The notes beneath the pieces were generated by a model. That model did no database searches and was not told where the DNA came from. It was given only the letters and a program-made list of their open reading frames with translations. Shown here one piece after another: positions 38,834 through 49,106 of a DNA stretch of 64,000 nucleotides (within the stretch, counting starts at the first letter, position 1; each line of letters opens with the position of its first letter). A program made the translations under genes and the position numbers. Source of the DNA: Poritiphilus flavus (GTDB lineage: Bacteria > Bacteroidota > Bacteroidia > Flavobacteriales > Flavobacteriaceae); the NCBI RefSeq assembly GCF_009901585.1, contig NZ_WXYO01000002.1:652769-716768 (forward strand), in the 5' to 3' direction.

Positions 38834-41230
38834 TTCAGGAATTATTTAAAAATCGGTTGGAGAAACCTTCTAAAGAACAAGGCCTATACCCTAATCAACA
38901 TTGGTGGACTTGCCCTGGGAATGGCGGTCACTTTGGTCATTGGTCTTTGGGTGGAAGACGAGCTTACCTATAACGATCATTTTGAGAACCGCAGTAAGAT
39001 CGCTCAAATGTTTCAGTCCCAGACTTTCAACAGTCAGACCGGCACAGGACCGGCTATGCCAAGACCTTTAGAGAAGGCTTTGAGAGAAGGCTATGCAGAC
39101 AACTTCAAATACCTGATGATGTCTTCCTGGAACTTCCCTCAATATCTCAAGTATGGAGAGATAAGTATTTCCAGGACGGGTAGCTTTATGCAAAGAGAAG
39201 CCCCGGATTTATTAGAATTGGAAATTCTAAGAGGGGAGAAAGACGGTGTCCGTGAGATTAATTCTATAATGCTCGCCGAATCTTCCGCGGAGGCCTTATT
39301 TGGGAAAGAAGATCCTATTGGCAAGGTGGTGGAAGTAAACAACGAGTTTGACATGATGGTGACGGCGGTTTATAAGGACATCCCTACGAACAACGCCTTT
39401 GACGATCTGGAATTCATTTTGCCCTGGGATAAATACCTGGCGGAATCCGAATGGGTCCGGGAAGCGGAGGACAACTGGGGTAACAACTCCTTCCAGATGT
39501 TCGTACAGATTGCCGAGAATACCACCATGGAAAAGGTCACCTCCACGATCAGGAACGTCAAAAAGGACCTGAATGAAGACACTGCAGAATTTAACCCTCA
39601 ACTTATGCTTTTGCCTATGAAGGACTGGCACCTTCGTTCTAATTTTGAAAATGGTAAGCAAAGCGGCGGCAGGATCCAATACGTGTGGTTGTTTGGGATA
39701 ATCGGTGCCTTTGTGCTGTTGTTGGCCTGTATCAATTTTATGAATCTCAGTACCGCCAGGTCTGAGAAACGCGCCAAGGAGGTGGGTATCAGAAAGTCTA
39801 TCGGATCCCAAAGAAATCAATTGATCAACCAGTTCTTAAGCGAGTCTTTCCTGGTGGTTGTATTTGCCTTTTTTGTCGCGCTCATAATTGTATTGATCTC
39901 TTTAAATGGCTTTAACGATCTGGCCAAAAAAGAAATTGTATTTCCGTGGACCAGTCCGTTTTTCTGGGCTATTTCTGTGGTCTTTATTCTCTTTACTTCG
40001 CTCTTGTCCGGAAGTTATCCGGCGCTTTACCTCTCTTCCTTCAAGCCTGTGGAGGTTTTAAAGGGAACTTTCAAAGCCGGGAGATATTCCAGTCTTCCCA
40101 GAAAGATCTTGGTTGTTCTCCAATTTACCGTTTCCGTGGCTTTCATTATTGGTACTGTAATCGTAATGCAACAGATCAATCATGCTAAGAACCGTCCTGT
40201 GGGCTATGACAAAGAAGGACTTATTCAAATCCCAGCGATGAGCGAAGACTTTAGTGGAAAGTTCGAACTCATGAGGGACGAATTCATTGGATCCAATGCA
40301 GCAATTGAAGTGTCCGGTTCCAGTAGTCCCACAACCAATATATGGTCTAACCGAAGTGGGTATAATTGGGAAGGAAAACCAGAAGGTTTCCAGGAAGATT
40401 TTGCCTGGACCGAGGTAACACCGGAGTATGCCAGCTCACTGAACCTCCGCATTGTTGAAGGCCGAGATTTTTCAAGGGAATTCGCTTCAGATTCCAACGC
40501 AGTGCTGATCAACGAAACAGCCAAGAAGTACATGGGTGTATCGAATCCGATAGGTATGCTTCTAAAGGATGACGACGAGGAAGATCCCGCCCCGCCTATG
40601 AAAATTATAGGCGTAGTTCAGGATATTATCGCTCAAAGCCCTTATGAGCCTGTAAAACAAGCCCTTTACGTTTTTGACAGTGAGGAGAATTCCAACTTCT
40701 ATAACTTAAGGTTGAATCCTAAGCAAAGTGTAAGTCAGAACCTGGCCATTATTGAAAGGGTCTTTAAGGAGCACTTTCCTGACCTTCCTTTTCAGTACGA
40801 CTTTGTGGACCAGGAATACGCGGTGAAGTTCGCTTCCGAAGAGCGCGTCGGAAGACTGGCGGCAATATTCACGGCTCTGGCCATTTTGATCAGTTGTCTG
40901 GGACTATTTGGTCTCACTTCTTTCGTAGCCGAACAACGAACCAAGGAGATCGGAGTTCGCAAAGTGTTGGGGGCCTCAGCTTTTAATGTCTGGAATATGC
41001 TCTCAAAAGACTTTTTACGCCTGGTGACCATTTCCTGTTTTATTGCCATTCCCATTTCATATTACGTGATGAATGGCTGGCTACAGGATTATCCTTACCG
41101 GGTGATCATATCCTGGTGGAGCTTTGCCCTTGCCATGCTGGGCGCTATGCTGATCACCATCATCACTGTGAGTTTCCAGGCTATACGGGCGGCAAATGCC
41201 AATCCGATAAAAAGCCTGCGTACAGAATAA
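38831..41230 (+). CDS. FtsX/MacB-type permease 2 of 11
   Basis: 799 residues with the double FtsX/MacB_PCD layout. The opening MFRNYLKIGWRNLLKNKAY and NIGGLALGMAVTLVIGLWV place it in a subgroup with permeases 7 and 8, as do the shared second-domain segments (AKNRPVGYDKEGL and SGSSSPTTNIWSN-type). Coupling loops are AKEVGIRKSIGSQ and TKEIGVRKVLGAS (about 705). It ends in NPIKSLRTE. The first periplasmic domain is tryptophan-rich around residues 200-220 (WVREAEDNWGNNSFQMFVQ). It is 24 bp after permease 1. Confidence 0.92.
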   Translation: MFRNYLKIGWRNLLKNKAYTLINIGGLALGMAVTLVIGLWVEDELTYNDHFENRSKIAQMFQSQTFNSQTGTGPAMPRPLEKALREGYADNFKYLMMSSWNFPQYLKYGEISISRTGSFMQREAPDLLELEILRGEKDGVREINSIMLAESSAEALFGKEDPIGKVVEVNNEFDMMVTAVYKDIPTNNAFDDLEFILPWDKYLAESEWVREAEDNWGNNSFQMFVQIAENTTMEKVTSTIRNVKKDLNEDTAEFNPQLMLLPMKDWHLRSNFENGKQSGGRIQYVWLFGIIGAFVLLLACINFMNLSTARSEKRAKEVGIRKSIGSQRNQLINQFLSESFLVVVFAFFVALIIVLISLNGFNDLAKKEIVFPWTSPFFWAISVVFILFTSLLSGSYPALYLSSFKPVEVLKGTFKAGRYSSLPRKILVVLQFTVSVAFIIGTVIVMQQINHAKNRPVGYDKEGLIQIPAMSEDFSGKFELMRDEFIGSNAAIEVSGSSSPTTNIWSNRSGYNWEGKPEGFQEDFAWTEVTPEYASSLNLRIVEGRDFSREFASDSNAVLINETAKKYMGVSNPIGMLLKDDDEEDPAPPMKIIGVVQDIIAQSPYEPVKQALYVFDSEENSNFYNLRLNPKQSVSQNLAIIERVFKEHFPDLPFQYDFVDQEYAVKFASEERVGRLAAIFTALAILISCLGLFGLTSFVAEQRTKEIGVRKVLGASAFNVWNMLSKDFLRLVTISCFIAIPISYYVMNGWLQDYPYRVIISWWSFALAMLGAMLITIITVSFQAIRAANANPIKSLRTE

Positions 41231-41244
41231 GCCATAATCAGGCG

Positions 41245-41264
41245 TCAAAAAACGTACAATCATG
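41245..41264 (+). repeat. Permease leader motif, copy 3
   Basis: TCAAAAAACGTACAATC directly before the ATG of permease 3. Confidence 0.6.
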
Positions 41265-43673
41265 ATCAAGAACTATCTAAAAATAGCCTGGAGAAACCTG
41301 AATAAGGACAGGGTGTATTCCGGTATAAACATCGGGGGCCTGGCCATAGGAATATGTGCATGCCTTCTTATACTGCAATATGTTGTCTTTGAGTTCAGTT
41401 ATGAGGATTTTCACGATAAGAAGGACAGGATATATCGAATCCAGCAAGATCGTTATGACAATGGCAAGCTCGCCACCCAATGGGCAGCTGGTGCCTATGC
41501 CGTAGGCAATGACTTTAAAGCTGCTATCCCGGAAATTGAAGATTATGTAAAAGTGATACCTACCAGGGATCTTGTTGTAGACGTCAACGGGGATCCCCTC
41601 AAAATAGACAAGGTATACTATTCTAAAACTTCATTCTTCTCCATATTTTCTTACCCTTTGGTTAAAGGAGACCCAAATACCGTTCTGGATGAACCCAATA
41701 CGGCGGCCATCTCGGAGTCTACTGCTCTGCAGGTATTCGGAAATACAAATGTAATTGGGGAAACACTTAAAATAAGTGGAGGAGAGGACTATAAAATAAC
41801 CGGGGTGTACCAGGACATGCCAGCCAATACTCAACTAAAGCCCAATTTCTTAGCCTCTTACCCGACGCTACTGCAAATCCGAGGGGATAACCTACCGGAG
41901 ACGCATTGGGCCTGGGACGGATGTTTGACCTATGTGCTGCTTCAAAAAAATGTGGACCCCAAACAGGTTGAAGCTAAATTTCCCCCTATAGTAGAGGAAA
42001 AGGTAGGAGAGCTATTAGAGCAATTCAATTCTTCGGTTGTCTACAATCTACAACCCATAACTGACATACATCTCTATTCCAATTATATGGAAGAACCCGG
42101 ACCTAACGGCGATGCCAAGACGGTTTACCTGCTTCTGGGTATTGCCTTCTTCATTATCCTGATCGCCTGGGTGAACTATATCAATCTGGCCACAGCCAGA
42201 TCCCTGGGTCGAGCCCGCGAAGTTGGGGTGCGCAAATCTGTGGGTTCCCAACGCAAGCAGTTGGTTGTTCAATTCTTCCTGGAATCAGCCTTGTTCAATG
42301 GTTTGGCTCTTATAGTGGCCCTTGCTATTATGTTTTTGGTACTGCCTTCCTTCAACCGGATTTCAGGTCAGCCAGTGTCTTACGCGCTGTTTACGGAACC
42401 CGTCTTCTGGTTGGGTCTTGGGTCTTTATTTGTTCTGGGTGTATTACTGTCCGGGTCTTATCCTGCTTTTGTACTGTCCAGCTTTCGGCCGGTTGAGGTA
42501 TTGAAGGGAAAGATGGTAAGCACTAAACAGGGCGCCATGCTTCGAAAATCCCTAGTGGTATTGCAGTTTACTGCTTCGCTGTTCCTGTTGATCGGATCTT
42601 TGATAGTCTATCAGCAAATTCAATTCATGCGTAATCAGTCGCTGGGGATAAAAATAGATCAGACCCTCGTTGTTAAACCACCATTGGTGGCAGATTCTAC
42701 CTTTTCTAACCGCAAACGGGCATTAAAAGAAGCGCTGCTTCAATATCCTACGATCAAGGAGGTCACAGTTTCGTCTACCGTACCTGGTCAGGATGGTGGC
42801 CTTAATGCAGGTGGCATAAGACTGGTCACTCAGGATCCTTCCGAGCAAAAACAATATCGTTTTATGCGGGTTGATCACGATTTTGCAGACCTGTTTGATC
42901 TTCAAATGCTGGCCGGAAGAAAATTCTCAAGGGATTTTGGTTCCGAAGAAGGATCTGTGATCTTTAACAGGATGGGCATAAAACAATTGGGCTTTGACCA
43001 GCCTGAAGAAGCCATAGGTAAGCGAATTGAGTTCTGGGGAGACCAATATACCATTGTTGGGGTGACAGAGAATTTTCATCAGCAATCCCTGAGGCAGGCA
43101 TACGAACCTCTCATTCTTTGCCTGGTTCCGGATGTTTACGGTTTTTTCTCTTTGAGGACGGGTACGGATCAGATCGCAAGTACCATATCGAGAGTACAGT
43201 CGGAATGGGACAAATTTTTCCCGGGAAACACCTTTGAATTCTTTTTCCTGGATGATCATTTTAATGCGCAGTACAAGGCAGACCACAAGTTTGGCCAGGT
43301 GTTCGCACTCTTCACTTTACTCGCAATTTTTGTCGCCTGCCTGGGACTTTTCGGGCTGGCTTCATTCACCACTTTACAAAGAACGCGGGAGATTGGTGTT
43401 CGAAAAGTACTTGGAGCTTCGATAAGCGGTATTTTAAAATTGCTTTACAAGGAATTTGCCTTCTTGCTGCTCCTGGCATTTATAATTTCAATACCTCTGG
43501 CATGGTATGGCGCGACCAACTGGCTGGAAGGTTACGCTTTTAGAATTCCGATCAGCTGGACCTTCTTCCTTTGGCCTTTTATAGCTATGGCCGCTGTTGC
43601 ATTGCTCACAGTTAGCTTTCAATCCATAAAGGCTGCCTTGCAAAACCCGGTAACAAGCCTGAGAACCGAATAA
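41262..43673 (+). CDS. FtsX/MacB-type permease 3 of 11
   Basis: 803 residues, double FtsX/MacB_PCD layout. The first coupling loop follows a WVNYINLATARSLGRAREV segment; the WVNYINL form (in place of the usual CINFxNL) is shared only with permease 10 in this array, so these two form a subgroup. Coupling loops are AREVGVRKSVGSQ and TREIGVRKVLGAS. It ends in NPVTSLRTE. The second periplasmic domain has ITQxxSL-type contacts (ENFHQQSLRQAYEPL) near its end. It is 31 bp after permease 2 and is followed by the small secreted protein gene. Confidence 0.92.
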   Translation: MIKNYLKIAWRNLNKDRVYSGINIGGLAIGICACLLILQYVVFEFSYEDFHDKKDRIYRIQQDRYDNGKLATQWAAGAYAVGNDFKAAIPEIEDYVKVIPTRDLVVDVNGDPLKIDKVYYSKTSFFSIFSYPLVKGDPNTVLDEPNTAAISESTALQVFGNTNVIGETLKISGGEDYKITGVYQDMPANTQLKPNFLASYPTLLQIRGDNLPETHWAWDGCLTYVLLQKNVDPKQVEAKFPPIVEEKVGELLEQFNSSVVYNLQPITDIHLYSNYMEEPGPNGDAKTVYLLLGIAFFIILIAWVNYINLATARSLGRAREVGVRKSVGSQRKQLVVQFFLESALFNGLALIVALAIMFLVLPSFNRISGQPVSYALFTEPVFWLGLGSLFVLGVLLSGSYPAFVLSSFRPVEVLKGKMVSTKQGAMLRKSLVVLQFTASLFLLIGSLIVYQQIQFMRNQSLGIKIDQTLVVKPPLVADSTFSNRKRALKEALLQYPTIKEVTVSSTVPGQDGGLNAGGIRLVTQDPSEQKQYRFMRVDHDFADLFDLQMLAGRKFSRDFGSEEGSVIFNRMGIKQLGFDQPEEAIGKRIEFWGDQYTIVGVTENFHQQSLRQAYEPLILCLVPDVYGFFSLRTGTDQIASTISRVQSEWDKFFPGNTFEFFFLDDHFNAQYKADHKFGQVFALFTLLAIFVACLGLFGLASFTTLQRTREIGVRKVLGASISGILKLLYKEFAFLLLLAFIISIPLAWYGATNWLEGYAFRIPISWTFFLWPFIAMAAVALLTVSFQSIKAALQNPVTSLRTE

Positions 43674-43737
43674 GTTGTAAAAGATGAAGAGCACTATCAC
43701 ATTGACAGCGAATTGGCAGGACATAAAAGGAAGGTCC

Positions 43738-44280
43738 ATGTTTACCCTATGCATTCTTATGTTATGCGGTAGCGGACTGTATTCGCAGGATCAGGGCACT
43801 GCCAATGCAATGGACCTGGGTAAAGTGGTTCCGCAATTTAACCAAATCTACGTTTCCGGGGTAGCAAAGGTATTCTTTAAACAGGGATCCGGTCCGGAAA
43901 TTACGGAAAAGTTAGAGGGGAACACGGTACCGGAACTGATCAAAGAAGTAAAAAACGGGGTGCTGAGAGTCTATACCAAAGGTCCGGCCAGAGGAGAAAC
44001 TGTTGAGGTATACGTCAGTAACCCTGAGTTAAAAAAAGTTGAAGTCTGGGACAGAGGTGAGTTTTACAATACTGATACTTTGAAAGCTGAGGTGCTCGAA
44101 GTTGAGGTAAATGAGTTGGGGGCTGCATTTATGGTAGTGGATACCCAGGAGGTGTTGATCACCATGAATGGGGGTGATCTGGATATAGGCGGGATCACCA
44201 GGAAACAACAAGTAACGAAAACCCCGGAAAGTGATCGTGGAACCCTGAAAGACGCTAAGTTGATAATTGTAGAAAAATAG
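43738..44280 (+). CDS. Small secreted beta-rich protein (DUF2807/GIN-like), inside the permease array
   Basis: 180 residues from the ATG at 43738, which has an AAAGGAAGG Shine-Dalgarno-like stretch 5 bases upstream and a signal peptide (MFTLCILMLCGSGLYSQ); an ATG at 43684 would add 18 residues without signal character. The mature part has FNQIYVSGVAKVFFKQGSGPEI at the start, which resembles the opening of the DUF2807 (putative auto-transporter adhesin, head GIN) domain, then alternating short strands (VEVYVSNPELKKVEV, VLEVEVNELGAAFMV, VLITMNGGDLDIGG). It is shorter than typical members. It is the only non-permease between permease 1 and ATPase 2, hence a candidate periplasmic partner or cargo. 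Confidence 0.7.
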   Translation: MFTLCILMLCGSGLYSQDQGTANAMDLGKVVPQFNQIYVSGVAKVFFKQGSGPEITEKLEGNTVPELIKEVKNGVLRVYTKGPARGETVEVYVSNPELKKVEVWDRGEFYNTDTLKAEVLEVEVNELGAAFMVVDTQEVLITMNGGDLDIGGITRKQQVTKTPESDRGTLKDAKLIIVEK

Positions 44281-44286
44281 ACCAAT

Positions 44287-46671
44287 ATGCTGAAGAACAA
44301 CCTGAAAATAGCATGGAGAAACCTTCTCAAACGTAAGGGTTTCAGTCTGATTAACATTTTGGGCCTAACCATTGGGTTTGCCTGTAGCGTCTTGGTCTTT
44401 CTATTTGTAAGCCATCACCTGAAGTATGACAACTTCCACGAGAACGCTGATCGTATCTACAGGGTTGTGACGGAACAACATCGGGAAGAGATCTATTATA
44501 CGGCCAGTGTCCCACCGGGATTTGCGGAGGCGTTCAGAAATGACTATGATTTTGCCGAAAGAGTAGCAAACCTGGTCAGTTGGGAAGAACAGCAACTTAC
44601 AATCTCCAGGACAGACGAAAAGGAAAAGTTTGTTGTAGATATTGCCTTTTCCGAGCCGGACTTTTTTGAAATAATGAATTTCCCCCTGCTTTACAAAAAC
44701 AGCGGGCGAAACCTTATGGAGCCTAATGTGGCCTATATCACCCAAAGTGAAGCGAAGCGGATCTTCGGAACCGAGGACGTCATCGACCGCACCTTTGTTT
44801 TCAACAATCTGGAAACTGTTCAGGTCATAGGTGTTTTGGAGGACCTGCCTGTTACCACTTTGATTAACACGGATATCTTTTTATCCTATAAAACTGTTGA
44901 GGCCTACAACAGCTTCCTGGCTGAAGGTAGCTGGCACGGCTTAATGTCCAGCCTTCAATGTTTCACTTTGTTACGTCCTGATCAGGACCCTCAACAAATA
45001 GAATCCGTACTACCGGAATTGGTACAAAAACACCGTGCCGGGGTCAAGAACGTACATCATTATAAGCTGCAACCACTGGCAGATGTTCATTTCAATCCGG
45101 ACTATGCCGGTAGTATGAACGCAGAGCTATTGTGGATTTTTTCCATTATAGGAGTTTTTATAATCGCAGTGGCCTGCATAAACTTCATTAACATTTCTAC
45201 GGCTCAGGCTTTTGTTCGTTCAAAAGAAATTGGGGTAAGAAAAGTTTTGGGAGGGCAAAAAAAGAGCCTCTTCTGGCAGTTCATTTCTGAAACCTTTATT
45301 CTAAGTCTTGTATCCCTGATTTTTGGGTTATTGTTGGCGATGCTGCTATTGCCTGAGATGAGTACACTATTTGATATTGATCTTTCCGGTAACCTTTTCC
45401 GGTTTGAAGTCATCGGCTTTTCGCTTCTCTTGCTCATACTGGTATCATTTCTTGCAGGGAGTTATCCAGGTATCATTCTGGCCCGGGTTACCCCTGTGTT
45501 GGGCTTAAAGGGAAAATTGACTCAAAAGGATGCTGGCGGGCAGCTTACCAGGAAGGCCTTGGTTACAATACAATTCGCTATATCAATCGTACTTTTGATA
45601 GCTACCATAGTGATAGGCAAACAATTGGATTATGCGGTAAATGCGGATCTTGGTTTTGACAAGGAGGCTATTGTTATGATGACATTGCCTGAGGAGCTGG
45701 ACCAGCTTGCTTTGGATGGCTTGAAAGAGAGAATGTCTGAAGTTCCGGGGGTGACACATATCTCCGCCTGTCTGTCTAGCCCTGGAGCGGCTGAAAACAG
45801 CTGGGGTACGGGTATCCAATATCACAATAGGCCCGAACGTGAAGAGTTCTCTATACAGGCTAAGATGGCAGATCAGGATTACATCAAAACTTTCGGACTT
45901 GAAGTTGTTGCCGGAAGAAATTTTAAAACGACAGACTCTATTCAGGAAGTAGTTGTTAATGAGATCCTTGCTCAAAAACTTGGACTCGAATCTATTGATG
46001 AGCTATTGGGGAAACGCCTTAAACTGAGTGGAGGTCACATTCAGGCGGAAGTGGTCGGTGTGGTTGCGAATTTTCATGACCAAAACTTCCACGAGGCCAT
46101 AAGACCTGTTTTTATTGCCCCAAGAGTTGATGCCTATAGCGAACTGGCAGTAAAAATGCAGGGTTCTAACATTAAAACTACCCTGTCCGGAATTGCCGAT
46201 CATTGGAAGCAGACTTTCCCGGATTATATCCATGAGTTTCATTTTATGGATGAAAGAGTGGCCGAACAATACGAGTCTGAACAACGGTTATTAAGCTTGT
46301 CAAAGCTGTTTTCCATTATTGCAATTTCAATTTGCTGCCTTGGCCTGTACGGAATGCTCACTTTTTTTGTCTCTCAAAAAACCAAAGAAATAGGGATTAG
46401 AAAAGTGCTGGGTGGGAGTGTCTTCCACATTCTAAATTTGTTTACAAATGGATTTTTGAAACTTCTGGGCATCGCCTCTTTGATTGCCTGTCCACTGGCT
46501 TGGTACTTTATGCGAAACTGGCTGGAGGGATATCAATTCAGAACAGAATTAAACTGGTGGATTTTTGCCCTTTCTCTTGTAGCAATCATGCTGATCACCA
46601 TGGTCACCATCACCTATAAAATATATAAAGCCGCCAGGGCAAATCCGATCAAAAGTATACGAACAGAATAA
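44287..46671 (+). CDS. FtsX/MacB-type permease 4 of 11
   Basis: 794 residues with the double layout. It and permease 5 are the closest pair in the array: both open with MLKNNLKIAWRNLLKRKGFS, share FVSHHLK in the first helix region, and have LKGKLTQKDAGG before helix 5. Coupling loops are SKEIGVRKVLGGQ and TKEIGIRKVLGGS. It ends in NPIKSIRTE, with isoleucine for the usual leucine. It follows the small secreted protein after only 6 bp, so those two are translationally close. Confidence 0.92.
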   Translation: MLKNNLKIAWRNLLKRKGFSLINILGLTIGFACSVLVFLFVSHHLKYDNFHENADRIYRVVTEQHREEIYYTASVPPGFAEAFRNDYDFAERVANLVSWEEQQLTISRTDEKEKFVVDIAFSEPDFFEIMNFPLLYKNSGRNLMEPNVAYITQSEAKRIFGTEDVIDRTFVFNNLETVQVIGVLEDLPVTTLINTDIFLSYKTVEAYNSFLAEGSWHGLMSSLQCFTLLRPDQDPQQIESVLPELVQKHRAGVKNVHHYKLQPLADVHFNPDYAGSMNAELLWIFSIIGVFIIAVACINFINISTAQAFVRSKEIGVRKVLGGQKKSLFWQFISETFILSLVSLIFGLLLAMLLLPEMSTLFDIDLSGNLFRFEVIGFSLLLLILVSFLAGSYPGIILARVTPVLGLKGKLTQKDAGGQLTRKALVTIQFAISIVLLIATIVIGKQLDYAVNADLGFDKEAIVMMTLPEELDQLALDGLKERMSEVPGVTHISACLSSPGAAENSWGTGIQYHNRPEREEFSIQAKMADQDYIKTFGLEVVAGRNFKTTDSIQEVVVNEILAQKLGLESIDELLGKRLKLSGGHIQAEVVGVVANFHDQNFHEAIRPVFIAPRVDAYSELAVKMQGSNIKTTLSGIADHWKQTFPDYIHEFHFMDERVAEQYESEQRLLSLSKLFSIIAISICCLGLYGMLTFFVSQKTKEIGIRKVLGGSVFHILNLFTNGFLKLLGIASLIACPLAWYFMRNWLEGYQFRTELNWWIFALSLVAIMLITMVTITYKIYKAARANPIKSIRTE

Positions 46672-46703
46672 CCTCATGGGATAACAAAATTAAGACAAGG
46701 ATC

Positions 46704-49094
46704 ATGCTAAAGAATAACCTTAAAATAGCCTGGAGAAACCTACTCAAACGTAAGGGTTTCAGCCTGATAAACATTATCGGGCTCGCATTTGGATTTACAT
46801 GCAGTATACTGGTCTTTCTCTTTGTAAGCCATCACCTGAAATTTGATAATTTTCACGAGAATTCCGATCGTATCTACCGTTTTGTGACCGAAGAACACAC
46901 AGACGAGATAGAATATGCCGCGAGTGTCCCCCCGGGATTCTCTAATGCCTTCAAAGAGGATTACAACTATGCCGAACTAACCGCGCGTGTTGTTAATCGC
47001 GAAAACCAGCTAATCTGGGTAGAGGAGGCCAATTATAAAAACAGGCTTGAGGAGGGGGTTGTTTTTGCCGAAGCGGATCTTTTCAAGATTTTCAACTACC
47101 CTATGCTCAACGGTTCCAATGAGGTGCCAATAGTTGATCCGAATACCGCGGTCATAAGCGAAAGCATGGCAAAGCAAATCTTTGGGCATACGGATGTTAC
47201 AGGCAGATCTTTTGTGCTGTCTAACGAGGAACTCATTACCATAACCGGTGTGCTCAGAGACCTTCCGGAACATACCCTGATCCAGGGAGAAATCTTTGTT
47301 TCCTTTCCCACACTGGAAACTTACAGCCGTTTTCTCGGTGGGGAATCCTGGGGTGGGATCAGTTCCGATCTGCAATGCTTCGGGCTGTTATATCCAAACC
47401 AAAAGGTAGCCGAAATCGAAGAAGTCATTGCCGGATATGTTCAAAAGTTCCGACCGACCTCCAAAAACGTTCATCATTATAAACTCCAACCGCTTTCTGA
47501 GATCCACTTTAGCTCAGACTATAGCGGCGGGATAGATCTTGCCATATTGTGGATCTTTTCCATGATAGGCTTTTTTATTCTGTTTATCGCCTGCATCAAC
47601 TTTATTAATATCGCAACGGCCCAGTCTGTATATCGATCTAAAGAGGTTGGTGTACGTAAGGTTCTCGGCGGGTATAAGAACCATCTGTTTTGGCAGTTTA
47701 TGGCTGAGGCCTTTTTAGTAAGCCTTATAGCGCTATGCCTTGGTTTTGCCTTGTGCTTCCTTGTTTTGCCATACTTTAATGCTGTTTTTGATCTGAGCCT
47801 TTCCATGGCGACGCTCTGGGAACTCCCTTCACTCGTATTCGTGCTGCTGCTCTTATTAACCGTTGCCTTTTTTGCAGGTAGCTATCCGGGTATAGTACTC
47901 ACCAGAATAACTCCCATATTGGCACTGAAAGGGAAACTCACCCAAAAGGATGCCGGCGGTTACCTTACCAGAAAAACCCTGGTAATCCTGCAGTTTTCAA
48001 TTTCGGCCGCACTTATCATAGGTACTTTGGTGATCAACAAACAACTCCGATACGCCATTAATTCTGATCTTGGTTATGACAAGTCGGCAGTATTAATGCT
48101 TGAAATACCGGATGAACTGGAATCTTTGCAGATAAAGAGCCTGAAAGAACGATTTTTACGGTCCGCAGGGGTTGAAAAGGTTACGGCCTGTTTTGCTTCC
48201 CCTGGCGGGGCAGGTAACAACAGGTGGGGAACCAATCTGAACTACGACAACCGCCCGGAGGATGAAGAGTTTCCTATCCAGATCAAGACTGCTGACAGGG
48301 ATTACCTGAATACTTTCAATCTAAACCTGGTTGCCGGAAGGAACTTTTACGAAAAGGACACGGTAGACGAAGTTCTGGTGAATGAGACATTCGTCAGAAA
48401 GATAGGTTCTCAATCACCGGAAGAGGTACTTGGCCATCAGCTGGAAGTATCAGGTGGCTTTGCAAAAGGCACGATTGTGGGGGTAGTAGCTGATTTTCAC
48501 GATCGGGATTTCCGCGAAAGCATCAATCCTATATTTATCGCTCCGGTGAGCCGAAGTTATGCGGAGTTGGCGGTAAAGGTCAATATGGCCAATATCTCTG
48601 AAGTCCTTCCATATTTGGAGAAAGAGTGGTCTTCTGTATTTCCGGATCACATATTTGTCTATGACTTCCTCGATGAAAGGGTGGCTGAATTGTATAGGTC
48701 AGAACAACAATTCCTTTCACTGACCTCTATCTTCTCTGCTTTGGCCATCTTAATAGCCTGTCTGGGGATCTACGGGCTGATCGCCTTCCTTATCGCCCAA
48801 AAAACCAAGGAAATCGGAATTCGAAAAGTACTGGGAAGCAGCATCTCCAGTATCCTCGTATTGCTTACCAAGGATTTTTTAAAACTCATCTTATTCGCCG
48901 GCTTACTGGCTGCGCCGGTTGCCTGGTATTTTGGAGACCGCTGGCTGGAGCAGTTCCAGTACAGGGTTGAAGTACCCTGGTGGTCTTTTGGTATCGCAGT
49001 GGGATCGCTGATGCTCATAGCCCTTTTAACCATAAGTTTTCAAGCCCTTAGAGCAGCCAGGGCAAATCCGGTGAAAAGCCTTCGAACAGAATAA
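46704..49094 (+). CDS. FtsX/MacB-type permease 5 of 11
   Basis: 796 residues with the double layout; nearest paralogue is permease 4, with identical stretches in the first helix and around KLTQKDAGG and with the same FASPGGAGNNRWGT/LSSPGAAENSWGT-type segment in the second periplasmic domain. Even at DNA level the first 60-70 bases of the two genes are mostly alike, a sign of fairly recent duplication. Coupling loops are SKEVGVRKVLGGY and TKEIGIRKVLGSS. It ends in NPVKSLRTE. It is 32 bp after permease 4. Confidence 0.92.
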   Translation: MLKNNLKIAWRNLLKRKGFSLINIIGLAFGFTCSILVFLFVSHHLKFDNFHENSDRIYRFVTEEHTDEIEYAASVPPGFSNAFKEDYNYAELTARVVNRENQLIWVEEANYKNRLEEGVVFAEADLFKIFNYPMLNGSNEVPIVDPNTAVISESMAKQIFGHTDVTGRSFVLSNEELITITGVLRDLPEHTLIQGEIFVSFPTLETYSRFLGGESWGGISSDLQCFGLLYPNQKVAEIEEVIAGYVQKFRPTSKNVHHYKLQPLSEIHFSSDYSGGIDLAILWIFSMIGFFILFIACINFINIATAQSVYRSKEVGVRKVLGGYKNHLFWQFMAEAFLVSLIALCLGFALCFLVLPYFNAVFDLSLSMATLWELPSLVFVLLLLLTVAFFAGSYPGIVLTRITPILALKGKLTQKDAGGYLTRKTLVILQFSISAALIIGTLVINKQLRYAINSDLGYDKSAVLMLEIPDELESLQIKSLKERFLRSAGVEKVTACFASPGGAGNNRWGTNLNYDNRPEDEEFPIQIKTADRDYLNTFNLNLVAGRNFYEKDTVDEVLVNETFVRKIGSQSPEEVLGHQLEVSGGFAKGTIVGVVADFHDRDFRESINPIFIAPVSRSYAELAVKVNMANISEVLPYLEKEWSSVFPDHIFVYDFLDERVAELYRSEQQFLSLTSIFSALAILIACLGIYGLIAFLIAQKTKEIGIRKVLGSSISSILVLLTKDFLKLILFAGLLAAPVAWYFGDRWLEQFQYRVEVPWWSFGIAVGSLMLIALLTISFQALRAARANPVKSLRTE

Positions 49095-49106
49095 AAAAAG
49101 CAAGTC

